Positions 13,229 to 25,464 of a stretch of 64,000 nucleotides of DNA are shown piece by piece. Under the pieces are notes generated by a model that had not been told where the DNA came from, ran no database searches, and worked only from the letters and a program-made list of their open reading frames with translations. The DNA lies in NCBI GenBank assembly GCA_051453625.1, contig JBOZIK010000001.1, positions 272,772,342 through 272,836,341 of the forward strand, given 5' to 3'. How positions within the stretch are numbered: position 1 is the first letter of the stretch; every line of letters starts with the position of its first letter. The stretch comes from Welwitschia mirabilis. Its lineage: Eukaryota > Gnetophyta > Gnetopsida > Welwitschiales. The position numbers and the translations under genes were made by a program.

Positions 13229-13801
13229 TTAAGAATGTACCCCATTACAAAGCTCTATATTAATTATTGGCTTATCTTTCATGGTGTCTCTGAGAGGCCA
13301 AAACTCCTCATAGTCTCTTCTTAGAAGATCAGTCATCTCAAAAATTATATTTGTTGTTACTCTCATCCTTTTACTCAAAACAAGGGTTTCAAGAGTTTTG
13401 GTATCATAGTCAAAATAAGAAATAAGAAAAGGATAAGTAGAACCTAAGAAATCCAAAAAATGGCTCAAATATTGATCTCTTAAAAGCTAGATAACTTCCC
13501 TAAGTTTTTTGAACTCTGCTATGGCTACAAACTGCTCCTGGTACACAACTTTCTTCTCAAACATGTTAGAGAACTTTTTAACGCCTTCATCAAACATTCC
13601 TTGGTAAAAGTAGAATGGTTCCCTTGAAGGAGCCTTTTTTACACTTCTATTAGAAGAGCTTGTAGTCATTCTAAGACCCTTAAAAAAAAGAACTAAGAAA
13701 AGCACTAGATCTGGAAGTAAGATCTTTGGATCTTGAAAGAAAAACACTAGATCTAAAAGGTTAAGAGGGCTAAAACACAATGAAATCAAGTTAAGATCCA
13801 A
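13229..13801 (-). pseudogene. Putative plant-transposon-domain protein fragment inside a SIRE-like element
   Basis: Two minus-strand open stretches (13487-13801 and 13229-13468) join across a stop and a short break. The readable start is at 'MTTSSSNRSVKKAPSREPF', followed by 'KKLREVI', 'LSHFLDFLGSTYPFLISYF' and 'RMRVTTNIIFEMTDLLRRDY'. The pattern of an arginine/phenylalanine-rich lead, then 'xYPxLxxxFxxN', then a conserved helix resembles the 'putative plant transposon protein' domain found in large plant LTR elements. This is pattern recognition from memory, not a search. It lies between two direct long repeats and is broken, so it is not a host gene. Base composition is higher in GC than the flanks. 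Confidence 0.5.
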
Positions 13802-14175
13802 TCTCTTTTATAGACTAAATGAAGTAGGATGAATTTGAAAAAGAAACTGGATCCACTAACTATACTTCCACACTGTAACCTACCAGGTCTGGTCCACTTC
13901 TTGAACATTTGGTTAAGCCATCGAGATGTAAATCTATAGTAATAAAAGATGTCCGGGTGACTAGGCTCTCAGGCCAGTCAATCGATCACTTTCAGTCGAC
14001 CATCCTATAATTAGCTAAGTGATGGTAACTTAGCCCTTAGATCATGTTCAGGATAAACAAATTGATTACGAGGACTGGGTCTTTATTCAAAATTTATAGA
14101 ATAACATTCAGATTTATCAAAATTTCTCTTAATATCTTAGTTTGCATATAACATTTGATTTAACAATTTAACATC

Positions 14176-14358
14176 TTATCTATAAGCATTATTCATACAT
14201 TTTGAAAGAAAAATAAAGTCATTTGTTTTCTCATCCTCAATAATACATTTTGATTTATAAAAAATTATTCTATGTCCTTTTTTATAAAGTTGAATTACAC
14301 TTAATAAATTGTGTTTCAAACAATTAACATAAAGCACATTATTAAGTTTAGGTAACAT
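14176..14358 (-). pseudogene. Ty1/copia GAG-pre-integrase domain fragment
   Basis: The 60-residue reading contains 'LNNVLYVNCLKHNLLSV', then 'QLYKKGHRIIF' and 'CIIEDEKTN'. This matches the copia GAG-pre-integrase signature (LxxVLYVxGLKHNLLSxSQL), a short segment between protease and integrase in Pol. In a complete element it lies about 2 kb from the 5' LTR. Here only a 100-N gap separates it from the right repeat copy, so the element is internally deleted or the gap hides sequence. Confidence 0.85.
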
Positions 14359-14399
14359 ACCTCCCTTTATGCATCCTTTACCTTCTATTTGTTCTGTTT

Positions 14400-14499
14400 N
14401 NNNNNNNNNNNNNNNNNNNNNNNNNNNNNNNNNNNNNNNNNNNNNNNNNNNNNNNNNNNNNNNNNNNNNNNNNNNNNNNNNNNNNNNNNNNNNNNNNNN
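14400..14499. other. Assembly gap, 100 N (likely placeholder length)
   Basis: Exactly 100 N, as at 37553-37652 and 44338-44437, suggests a default gap of unknown true size. It hides the inner end of the right SIRE-like LTR and its PBS. Confidence 0.9.
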
Positions 14500-15562
14500 A
14501 TGAAAATAACCAATTCTAAAACGTACATTAAATAATAGAATTCTGCAAATAAATAATCAAAACTAAAATGCACAAACTACCAATTTTGATGTAAGCCTGA
14601 TTTATAATGGTTCAGGAACTCCTCTACTCCACTCTCAATAATCAGCTTCTTCTAAGCTAAATCTTGGATCTCTGTTACTCCATCAAGTATTTTAGTTTTA
14701 CTTGTAACCTTTACAAGTGGTCTTTTCAAGGCTAAGTCTCAACCTTTAAAAATAATGGAAGTGATGTAGTAATGTCTTGATTGCACAAATATTACTTATT
14801 TTAAAATAATATAATGAATAGAGCTCTTCTTTGATAGTAATACAATAATGCAGCTTTAGATCTTACTTTGAATGTAATACATGTACCATTAGTAGATCTC
14901 CTCTAGTCAGATGTAAAGAAACCAAGATACAACAATGATAGCAAAGTTAATAGATAGCTTGATCTTCCAGATCCTAAATGATTTAGCCAAATGAAAATAG
15001 TGCCAATAAATCTCTTAGTCATCTATAGATTAGCTATTTATAGTGGAAGGTTATTAGGGTTTATTATAATTAATTTATGCCTCTAATGGCTATAAACAGT
15101 TACAAAATGGCTACTAATAGCTAGATAATGGATACATAATGTTTAGATAAATTTCTTTTCCGTGCTATCTAGTTGACCTCACAAAAGTCCGGTCGACCCC
15201 ATGTGGTACCATGAATTACACAAGTTACTTAAGAGAAGAATTTACTCACCCTAGGTTTTTACCTCTCTAAGTTTGGTCAACTCCATTTGGATCTGATTGA
15301 CTCTAGTTTAATCAACCCCATCCTCAGTCTAATCGACCACTTGTCTCTTAGTCTTAACATACTATATGTTAGGTCTTCAAATCCAGTCAACCCCATAAAA
15401 ATTTGATCGACCCCTTACCATTCGATTTAGGGATACTAATTCTCTAGGTTATAGGTTTATTTGACCCCAACAGAATTTGATCGATCCATCTAGATTTATT
15501 TCATTTTTCTTTTGACATCTTTAGGTCTATTCAACTCCTTTAAGATCTAATTGATTCCTCTG
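14500..15562 (-). repeat. Right copy of SIRE-like long repeat (probable 5' LTR)
   Basis: Direct repeat of 11936-13050, with the same order of landmarks and the same GTCGAC-like words at 15165-15550. Beyond 15562 the two copies stop matching. Neither TG/CA ends nor a target duplication could be fixed. Confidence 0.65.
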
Positions 15563-16685
15563 GAGAGTGAAGTAACTAAGTAGGTTTCTGGTATATATTT
15601 TTTTTCTATCTTTCAAATTGTACAAACTAAAATTCTTCTACATAAAAGATATAACATTTGCTATACAAGAGATATTAGTTTGATATCAATTGGCAAATTT
15701 AATCTAATAGTGTAGAGAGGAAGAAACTTATAACTTATAAGCTTAATGTATTTCTAAATAACATCTTTAAAGGTAATGTCTTGGCTTGGAGTAAGAGATT
15801 GTTGTGTTGCAATATTTGATTTACTATTTTTTATTTAATAAGTTAAGATTATTTTGATTTTTATCAAAGCAAAAAGATGATTGAGATATTTTAGCCTATT
15901 AAATTAAATTATTTTAGTCATCTACAATATATACAACTATGTTCTTAGAGTTCTTTGCAAAACCAATTATGTGGTCTTTCTTTAGCCTCTCATGAAATAT
16001 ATGCTAGTTCATAATATTTTTCCTAATTAAGTAATCATTATGACCTTAGAAAATGGAGAATGTTAAAAGGCCATGTATAATAAAAGAGTTTTTGTAAATT
16101 TTGGAGTTGATATACATATATACGACAACTTTTAGAGCATACACTATGAAGTCAAAGTGAAGGATCAATAAAGAAGAGATTTTGTAGAGGTTTGATCATC
16201 TTAGAAATGTGAGGTAATTGGTATGGTACTTATTATAATCAATATTATTGATTATGTTTTGTGGATAACATCCAATCTTACTCAACAATTTATATGGCAT
16301 TGAAGGAATATTTGTTTGAGAAAATATCATTTATCATTTTAAGTTGTTTCTTATAGCAAGTTATTTAGAAGCTCTTTAGAGATAGGTTTTGCATTAAAAT
16401 CCAAAGATAGAAATTTGATATCCATAGTTTAATAGTTAATAAGTGGTTATTCAACTAAACTATACCTTTGAAGNNNNNNNNNNCAATTAAAATTTTAAAT
16501 CAAGAGAAAGCTATAGTTAAAGGAAGATAAGTTTAACATTATCAAATGCAATGGTTAAGAGAAAATGAAATAAAAGTTTAAGCTACTTAGAAATATAAAA
16601 TAGACATATTAAAAGTGAAAACCTAAACCTTATTCTAGTTTGGAGGATAAAACTTTATAAGATATGGAGAAACGTTATCTCTAGA
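15563..16685 (+). other. F1 internal region, 3' part
   Basis: No coding signal. A 10-N gap lies at 16474-16483. Just before the right LTR there is 'gtttggaggataaaa', a weak candidate for a polypurine tract. Confidence 0.4.
16474..16483. other. Assembly gap, 10 N
   Basis: A run of ten N inside non-coding F1 sequence. Confidence 0.95.
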
Positions 16686-17526
16686 TGTTTAATGATCCAA
16701 ATATTTACCCTAATTAGTTAAGTAAAAACTAAATTAAAATTACTTTAATTTTGTGGAGTCCACTTTTATTTATCCTTTATTTATTATCTTAGTATTTTAT
16801 ATGTAATTATTTTGTGTATATTTGATGTATTACAACTATTATTTTAAATACATTCTTTTCTTGTAATAACTATAAATAATCATATTATTTTTTAGTATTT
16901 TCTTATTCTTTAATGATAATATCTTAGTGGATAAATTTATTGGTTATATTAATATTACTTTATTTTCTTTTTGTAATTATCAAATTTAAAATATCATGAT
17001 TAGCATATTTTCTTGGTTGAATGCAAATAAAAGATTCTTGTGATAGCTATAATTATTGAGATACATTATGTTATCTTGTTTTAATATTTTTATTTAGTAA
17101 TGCATGCTAAGTAACCCATAATCATGATAATACACTTTATTTTACTAGTGGAAACATGTACTCATTATAGAAATTGGTTTTCTTCAGTTATTATTTATTT
17201 ATTTATTATTATAAATGAAAATGGATTCAGTGGCTAGGAAAAGTAATGATTAGGAATTGTAGAGTCTTTACCATATTATTTCTCAAGATAGTGTCTCTTC
17301 ATATGCTCATGTCTCTTCAAATCTCTACATCCTCTTACTATATATAGGACTTTCTTCTCTTCTTAATTTCATATTTTTGGGAAATCTTCTATTATTGGAT
17401 CTTGGCAATTTTAAGACTTATAACTTAAAAAGCATTGAAGTCTTAAAATACTTAAAAGTTTTAAAGTCTTCAAAAGTTCACAAGTCTCACATCTAGTGTG
17501 AGGTATTATCCTAGGATAATTGCTTC
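16686..17526 (+). repeat. F1 3' LTR, part before the LINE
   Basis: It starts 'tgtttaatgatccaaat', matching 'tgttacatccaaat' of the 5' LTR, and carries the same TATA at 17338-17349. It runs up to the LINE insertion point after 'ggataattgctt'. Confidence 0.85.
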
Positions 17527-17899
17527 TTTTTATTATTATTATTTGAAACAAAAATGGGAATATATTAAACTAGAAAATTTATGTGGGAGGTCGAAAATAC
17601 TCTAGCTTGATGGTAAAAGTTAAACTGTTTGACATAAAGAAAAACATTCTATGAAGTACTTAAGGATAAACTAAAAATAGAACAAAATTATGGGTAATGG
17701 TGTTCTTAGGTAGATAGATGGAAAAAAGAAGATGGATTAATAAGAAGAAAAATATTTTATAGCACACACAAAGACGATCTATAAACTAGTAAAATTAGGG
17801 GAAAAAACATCCCTAAATAATAAAACTAATAAAAACTAATAAAGAATAGGCCAAAAAATTTGAAGGATGAATGATTTATATACCATACAAAAGGGAAGA

Positions 17900-20800
17900 T
17901 ATTTTCCTGATTATGTTGTAGCAAAAAGTAATCCATTTCATTGAAAAGTAGCTCAAAGTCCTGATTTACCTCCTTAAATTCTTCAACTCCTACTTGATTA
18001 TTATCTAGATGTAATCAAATTTATTTCTTCTTATAACTTGATTTAATATCTTATGGAAGGGCTCTATGAGAGATTTTTAATTTTACAAATGATAATCTCT
18101 TTAGCCATGAATTTTTGTGAGCATAACCTTCATTTTTGTAGTGCCCATGTATATATCTTCTTATGAGTTATTTTGCCTCTTTTTTAAAGTGGAATCTATA
18201 GTGAACTCCTAGATGGGATTGGGGTTTCTTTCAGGGTGGAAACTTTGGCCATGAAGTTTCTTACTCTACTCTTGGAATTTGGTTGAAAACTACTCTTGAG
18301 CTGTCTTTTGAACTATCTCCTCAACCATCTCCTTCTAAATTGGGGGTGAATTTTAATTTTCTATTTGAGGTTCTAAGGGTGAAGTTATTCTTTTTCAAGA
18401 GTTAGGTCTTCTTTGTTTTACATTCTTCTCTAACTGAGAGGCTTTATCTATGGTTGCTTTTCTCTTGGATTTTCCTTTAAAAGGAGTCTCCTAGGGCTAT
18501 CGCTGAGGAGGAAAAGGGACTTCTCTCATCCTAATCTCACTAGTTTCCTTCTAAAACACCATGATTAATCTTGAATGCCTGTAGTGTCTTTTTGATAAAA
18601 TGCCTAAATAAAGAAAAAGAATAGATTTACCTAGTGTCCTAGGTCTAATGCTTTAAGAAAAGCAAAGCATAGGCTAAAAGCTTCAAGTAGTAACCAAATT
18701 AAATGAAGTACCAATTAGTTAATTCTTCACCCAAATCCCATGGGGATGGAAGTTCCTTTCAGCAAATGTGTTCATTAAGTAGATTAAGAACACCACTAGA
18801 AAATAAATAAAGCACCTCTCATTTCCCTCTACTTCTAAGAGGATTCCTTTCACTAGATGTCAAGATCTCTAAAGGTTTGAAAAGTAAGTTCTTAGTGATT
18901 TCAAAGGTGGTACGCTTCCCTCTCAATTATCTATAAAATGTGATGATACCAATCCATGGCTCTCTCTTGGGTTTGTATAAAAGGCTTTTCCACCCCATAG
19001 CCTACACCTTGTCCTATAACTTTAGGCATCATTCAAATAAACCAAGATCAAATAGCTTAATGATGGGGATTGGTTCCATAGCTATTCTGATTTGGAAATG
19101 TTATTACTAAATTTCTTAGCAGTATTAGCTATTGAAAATTAAATTTTTTCTTATATACAAAATTTTCTAATAAATCAAGAAAATTCCATCATTTAAGCAA
19201 CTATCAAATGGATTATAGAGCTTATAGTACTTCTTCATAATTATCATTAACTCATTACTCCAAATGCATTGATGAAATTAATGGCTAGCATTTTTAAGAT
19301 AAGAATGATAGATTGGACAAGTAGTTTCAACTTGGAAACCCCTCTTCTATAATTGGTCTCTTGTAAGGATTTTATGATAATCCATTAACCAACAAAACAC
19401 TTTGATGTTATCTAGAATTTGTACCTTCTAAAATATTTTATGAGAGTTATCTTTACCATTTTTTTTAGAGAATCTATTTAGCTATATCTTCATGGCATAT
19501 GTTTAGATCAAAAAAATATCTTCTACTTTTGCTAAGAAGAGATTAGGCATGAATTTACAAATATAATCTTTAATTTAAAGGGAAAAAGTTATTCTGCCAA
19601 GAGTTACATCATCTCTAAGTAGATTCAAGGATGTAGTTCCAAATAATGCTCTTATGCCAATTCTACAAGAGGATTCCTAGGTAGATGTCCTAAGAATCTT
19701 CCAATTTGTTGTTTAAAATTTTAGTAATTTCACCCCCTCTAATATTGTTTCTACCCAAGGTGTGAATTATAGATTTATTCTAATTAGTATGGAGACGTAT
19801 AACTTTTTTAAATAGGTTCATAAAATTCTTAATGTCTCTTGCTTACTGGCATGAGGCTTTGGTTATGATGATAGGATTATCTACATAATGGTTATTAATG
19901 AAAGTTTGACTAGCTATTCTGATACCAGAGACTTCATTACCTTTTGAAAAAGCTTAAAAGATATTCATGATAAATAGGCAAAGATATGAGAATAGGGGGT
20001 CAACCTGTCTTAATCCTTAACTTATGGAGAAACATTTAGATTTGTTATTGTTAATGTTCATATTAAATTTAGCTAAAACCTATATGTCTAGCCATAGGTT
20101 TATGATGTCTTGGTGGAAACTAGTATTCCTAAGAATGCAACCTAAAGCTTATAAGTTAATAAAATCATAAGATTTTATTATATTTAATTTAGTAATATGA
20201 AGAGTAAATTTATGTTTTTTAACTAAAATAAATAATTTTTTGAGTCAAGAGGATTTAGTCCCAAAGATACCTAGATTAGATGAAGCCAACTTGGTTCTCA
20301 GGGATCACATTGGGCAGTAGGGGAAATGATATGATCAATCATGATTTTCATCAAGATTCTATAAAGAACATTATAAATACCTAAGAGTATAAAGTCTTTC
20401 AGTTTATTAAAATTCCATTTTTTAAGAATAGGGATAACCTTGATTTTATTCATTTCCTTGGAAATGTATTTGTTATGAAGAATATTCTATACAACATCCT
20501 AAATTTTATCCTACAAGATGAAAAGTAATATTTAAAGAGTTTAACTAGCCACCCATGTGGTCCTTAAGCTTTATTATTTTTCATTAATCTCATAACTGAC
20601 AAAACTTCATCTTTGCTCAGGGGTTTTATAAGTTGGATATTGTCCTCTTAGAAAATTTAATTATTTTCTAAAATAAGGCTAGGAATGATATCATCCCATT
20701 TATTGATTCTTATGAGATGGACCTACATTTCGTTACTTATTTTATATTCATTTTAAATTATATGGTCTTTGATGATAATCCTTCCAATCCTTTTGTTGAA

Positions 20801-21770
20801 TCTATGTTGATTATCTTATTGGGAAAAAAAGACCTAGTGTGCTTATCCCCATTCTTAAAACACTTAGTCCTTTGATTATTCTTTGTAATAGTTTTTCCCA
20901 TCAGTATTTATCTCTTGGTGTTTCATGAGGTATTAATATTTTCTATTATGAAGCCTATCTTGGTCTTCTTCCTCTTATTGCTTAGTCTAGATTCTTTGGA
21001 TTTCTTATTTAAGGCAATTTTAAATTCAAATCTTTCTTTGTCTTTCCTTTTCCAGTCCTTTATATGAGATTTTAGGGTATTTCTGTAGAGGAAAATTCAA
21101 GGATGAGTACCATCATACTAGCTCTAGATTTTTTTCCATTAGAGTTCTAGTTTCTATCCTAGCTATTCAATATCGTTCCATTCAAAATGGAATCCTATGG
21201 GGTAATATTTCTCCCAATTTGAGTCTAACAGAATAGTGATCCAAAGCTATTCTATTTAAACCATAAGCTTCAATTAAGAGCTTTAGTAAGTCCTTTCTAA
21301 TGAGGAATTTATCAATTTTAGACATTATTAAGTTATTACCTATTCTTCTATTAGACTAAGCATATTTTCACCCATCAAGATGAACTTCTGTAAGGACATT
21401 CCATGCCATGAAATCTTTAAGAATTGAAGCCCCTCTAAAATTCTAGTTTTTACCCCTAATTTCTCCTAACAATAAAGACATTGGTTATTTTAAGTACTAT
21501 AAAAGTTTATTATAGTCTAGTACTCTTTCTTAAGAAAGGTAGTTAGGTGGTTTTTACTACTATTAACTAAATTTGCTTCCTTTTTTATGAAAATCATGAG
21601 ACCTCCTAAGTTTTCTTGGGTTGTAGAGGTAAAAGCATTTCATTGGTGTCTTAGATTCTCTGTTTTCATTTTATCTTTTATTTTTGTTTCTTGTAAATAA
21701 ACTAATTTGATATTAAACTAACTAATTAGATTTCATACGGTTTTTTTCCTTGTAAGAGGACTCTAATCCC
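17900..21770 (-). pseudogene. LINE ORF2: endonuclease and reverse transcriptase (decayed)
   Basis: Read on the minus strand. At about 21680-21710 'LVYLQETKI' is the N-terminal AP-endonuclease motif. At about 21220-21340 'KIDKFLIRKDLLK' and 'ALDHYSV' match the endonuclease end ('RLDRFL...SDHCP'). At 19990-20020 'GLRQVDPL' matches RT block 'GLRQGDPLSP'. At about 19874-19890 'HYVDNPII' corresponds to the catalytic 'YADDT' box, with Ala-to-Val and Asp-to-Asn changes that G-to-A/C-to-T decay explains. Left of 19800 I could not assign domains. ORF2 nicks the target and copies the RNA in place; this copy cannot. Confidence 0.9.
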
Positions 21771-22089
21771 TTGTAATTCTATAAGAGATAATTTATTAGG
21801 TTTGATTTTATTCTTTTCTAGATGCTTGATCTTTTTTTAAAGTATCTTTAATGGTATCTTATGAGTGATTACCCATGTTCTCTATAGCTTCCCTCTCTCA
21901 AAGGTTCTATTGCTAGGTATTCCTCTCATCTTAAATTTCACATCATTTAACTTAGTTTTATTTTATGGATTTTAAGGTTTTTAAGAATCCTATTCTTTTA
22001 TAAGAGGTTAAAAGTGGTTCTACTACCTCTTCTATACCTTCTTTTCCTTGCTTTTCTTGGTTTTTTAAGGAAAAACCATAGTACTTTTC

Positions 22090-22950
22090 ATAAATTTTTC
22101 CATCCTCTATTTATGCTGATAGATGATTTGATTATGTTTGGTTTTTCCACAAAATAAAAAGTTTCCTTTTTCTTATCTTTAATGGAAAGTAACCGTTTTC
22201 TACATTCTTCCCTTATATTACCCATTCTTTCATAATGAGAACATCTCTTTTTAGTAGAAATGCATCTTTCTAAGATATATCCTAATTCTTCATAGACATT
22301 ACCTAAAATTATAAGGTTTACATAGGTAACTTCAAGGTTACATATGCTTCATTTGGATCTAAACTTTATAGATTATATCTCCTTCGTGTCCTCTAATCTC
22401 ATGTAAACATATAATCTAGTAAGAATCCTATTTGATGATGATTCTATCAATCTTAATTAGTTCACTAAACTAAGATGTCATTTTTCTCTAGAATTCTTCA
22501 TTTCAAAACTCTAAGGGGAAATTGTGGATGTGAATCCATATTGATAATTTCTTGAATATATTCAAGTTTAATTATCTTATGTTATCCATTTAGTTAGATT
22601 AATCCCTCTTACCCTAAAGAATCAAGACTCTCTCGCAATGATCTCATCCCAATCTCATTCATTATTCAACTAAAGTAGCATTAATTCTTTTGGCATAGTA
22701 ATAACTTTAACTTTACTAATCTACATCCATTTTGTTGTTATCCATTCTCTAACATGATCAAACCTAGGTCTTGGACTAGATGAACTGAACTTACTAATTA
22801 AACTAAATTGGAGTTTCTTCTTAATCTTAGAGTAAGCACCTTCATCAATATCTAAAACTAGAGTTTTTCCTTCCCAAGAGTATTAAGTTTTCTTCATTTT
22901 AGGGAATAAGCCCCTCTTTGAATCCTAAAATGAATAAATGTAAAGGTATG
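22090..22950 (-). pseudogene. LINE ORF1: DUF4283-like RNA-binding protein with zinc knuckle (decayed)
   Basis: At about 22490-22560 the minus strand reads 'IWIHIHNFPLEF' then 'NEEF', matching the 'VWVRIPxLPLEFW' block of plant LINE ORF1 (DUF4283). At about 22204-22245 it reads 'CSHYERMGNIREEC', a zinc knuckle whose second Cys became Tyr and His became Asn. Order and orientation fit the ORF2 features to the left. ORF1 proteins bind element RNA; this copy has many stops. Confidence 0.85.
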
Positions 22951-23105
22951 AATAAGATTCTAGAACTTATCTGAAGAGATCCTGTTTAGTGGCTGAAATA
23001 GCCCCTTCTGTATCATAGTCTTTTAGAATCAAAACTACCCTGATCAATTCTAAGTCTTGCAACCTTATCTCCATCCTATGTTCTAGATATACCTTCAAAT
23101 AGAAA

Positions 23106-24248
23106 ATCTAATTTAAGATACATTCATTATTTCTTGTATTATACTATTAAATTTTTAAGTCTTGTATAGTATTATTTAGTTCTCGTATTTTCATTTTGTA
23201 TGTTTTTCTACCTAGCCTTGTAAATCTTGAATAACCTTATTATTTCTTATATTATCTTGTTGTTAACTATTTTGACCAAGTTTCATACTTAGCCTCCTAT
23301 AAGTCATCTTGAGATTATCTTATAATCTATGATTGATTCATATTATGACATGTAAAATTGTGGAATTAGAATTAGCCTAGGCAGCTAGTTGTTCTAACCT
23401 CAAAGATTAATAATCTCTATTATGAGCCTCATGGTCATGGAACCATTCCTTTAGAATAAAAAGTAAAATGTAATCAAATTTACCATTGTATTCCTTCTAC
23501 TTGTGTCTAATTGGATTATTAAAAATTATTGTGGAATAATAGTAAAGAAGATAATATAAAAATGAGGTATTGGTTATATCTTAGGTATTCTTGTAATTAC
23601 TTACCTTATACTTGGAAATCCTATGCCTACTTATTCCTTATTTTCAATCATACTAAGTACTATGATGATTATAGTTCCCACACCATACTTGTATGTGCAA
23701 GTCTCAAAGCAAAGGATTACGTTAAAAAGAGCTAATGGTTGCAATTCAAAATGGATGTAATATAGATGTCTTTATATTTTGTTACATGAACAATAATTAA
23801 AGAACCATGTGTGTTCCAAAGAGTTGTACATATTTGTTAATAGTTTATGTGGTTGTTTTACTCAAGCTTGTATTTGGCAACAAACGGTATTGTATAAGTT
23901 ACATATACAATGTGTTAACTTATCTTGTAAAAATATTATCAATATTGTAAATCCTATTTTTCTTTATATAAGATTATTTAAAGAATATAACTATAAATAT
24001 GGCTTATTGTTTTTCCATTTTTGATGTAATCTTAAGTTATGAGTTGTTAAATTTAATAGCATTTAGATGAACATACTTTATTATGCTTTTTATAAAATAT
24101 TTTGGAATGTAGATTTTGGATGTAGATTTAGGACATTACATTTTATTATTATAGAAAGATAAATATTTTGAATGTAAATTTAGAACATCACATTTTGGTA
24201 TCATAGCATTATGTAAAGTTTTTAGTTATAGAAAATCTAGATGTTACA
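23106..24248 (+). repeat. F1 3' LTR, part after the LINE
   Basis: Collinear with 6745-7649 of the 5' LTR ('tgtatgtttttctacctag', 'ttatcttataa.c.a.gattg'). It ends 'gatgttaca' at 24248, after which E1 integrase resumes on the minus strand. A second PBS-like word lies inside it at about 24194-24207. Confidence 0.85.
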
Positions 24249-25464
24249 TCTTATTTTCATTATACATTTTATGAGGATATAAAACTCTAACTGGATCCTT
24301 GTACTCTACTTTAACAAACTAATAACTTATAAATTTAGCCACATAGTTTACTACTTTAAATTTTATATATTTTTGGTAAATAATATTATTATATAATATT
24401 TTTATTTAACTTTTAACTAATATTATTATCTAGTATTTTTATTTAACTTGTTAACTCCAAGATGAATAGAATATTTATTCATATTAAACTCCTCAAATAT
24501 TATATTATTTAATTTTCTATTGTTAGGTATTAAAATTTTATTCAACTATATTACTAAATATTCTTCAAAGATATTAAATCCTTTGATCGAGTTCTTTTCA
24601 AATTTTTTACATAATGGTAAAATTTATTAATGGTAAAATTTATTATTCTTCATAAATTATCTTATGTAAATCATCACTCACTTTTAGAGTATTTAACATC
24701 ATTTCTCACCTACTTAGAGAATCTACTATCATGTTTACTTTCTAATATGATAATTTACTATTATATCATACTCTTATAGAAATTTTTTTCATTTGCTTTA
24801 TTTAAGATTTAGGTTGGTATTAGTATGGATATAGTTTAAACTATTATAATGTATTAAAGCCTCTACCTATTCTTCATAGGGATAATTCTCCAAATTTTCA
24901 AAGCATGAATATCTATATCTAATGTAAATCATGAACTAAAGAACTTATTTTATGAATTTATCTATTTAGATGCATAAGCAATAAACTTATCCTTTTCAAT
25001 TAAATCTATCCCTAATATGTCTCTTAATGTATTACTAAATATTGTGTAAAGCCTTTCTAGTTCTAGTATTTTTAGGATAAGATTTGTTATAAGGTTTAGC
25101 TCTAATTTTTAAAATGCTTCCTCTTAGTACTATATTCATTTAAACCTATCACTGCTTTAACAATAAAGTTAAAGTAATAACTTTAGTGGAAAATATTCAA
25201 AATAAATCTCCTATAACCTACAATTCCAAGAAAGATTATTAAATCTATTATACATTCTAAGTAGTGTTAAATATATAATGGTTGTACTTTATCATCATCC
25301 ATGTTAATTCCTTTTTTTAAATTTATATGTCCTATAAAATTAAGTTTTGATAGTTAAAATTTACATGTCTTTGAATTTTCATAAAAATGATTTTGCCTTA
25401 AGATACCTGGCATTATTCTCAAATGATTTGTTTACTCCTCTTTTAATGGTAATGATACTAATAC
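24249..25464 (-). pseudogene. E1 polyprotein: integrase zinc region, RNase H and end of RT (decayed)
   Basis: Minus-strand order from right to left. At 25310-25440 'HLRIMPGILR' and 'LNFIGH' match the RT thumb (HLRxVLxxLRE...KFLGH). At 25200-25260 'IIFLGIVGY' and 'RRFI' match 'SFLGLAGYYRRFI'. At about 24870-24990 'KFIAYASK' and 'IHALKIWR' match RNase H 'KVIAYASRQL...VFALKIWRHYL'. At 24310-24400 'FKVVNYVAKFIS' and 'VKVEYKDPVR' match the integrase zinc region 'VAKCLTCQQVKAEHQRPAG'. The left edge is the F1 insertion and the right edge is the solo LTR. There are stops in every block. Confidence 0.88.

Larger units (their letters stand above)
17527..23105 (-). mobile_element. L1-type LINE inserted in the F1 3' LTR
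   Basis: A 5.6-kb minus-strand insertion breaks the F1 LTR between sequences that are contiguous in the 5' LTR (around 6745-6780). Its 3' end (at 17527-17541 on the plus strand) is 'tttttattattattattt', the complement of an A-rich (TAA)n tail. ORF1 and ORF2 motifs follow in the expected order from right to left: an ORF1 RNA-binding domain, a zinc knuckle, an endonuclease and an RT. The length is close to a full plant L1. Duplicated target sequence of up to about 30 bases may flank it (17491-17526 and 23106-23135), with many mismatches. It is dead: stops throughout. Confidence 0.9.
5978..24248 (+). mobile_element. LTR retrotransposon F1 inserted in E1 integrase
   Basis: Two similar direct LTRs (5978-7649 and 16686-24248) flank about 9 kb. 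The left one is followed by an initiator-Met-type PBS at 7655-7666, so the element reads on the plus strand. The integrase reading of E1 stops at 5977 and continues at 24249, which places the insertion between the zinc-binding region and the 'VDRLTKSAHF'-like region. Short flanks (tcttg on the left, displaced by one base; tctta on the right) may be a decayed target duplication. No gag or pol is readable inside, so F1 is either non-autonomous or too decayed to read. It later took in a SIRE-like unit (about 11.9-15.6 kb) and a LINE (17.5-23.1 kb). Confidence 0.8.
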
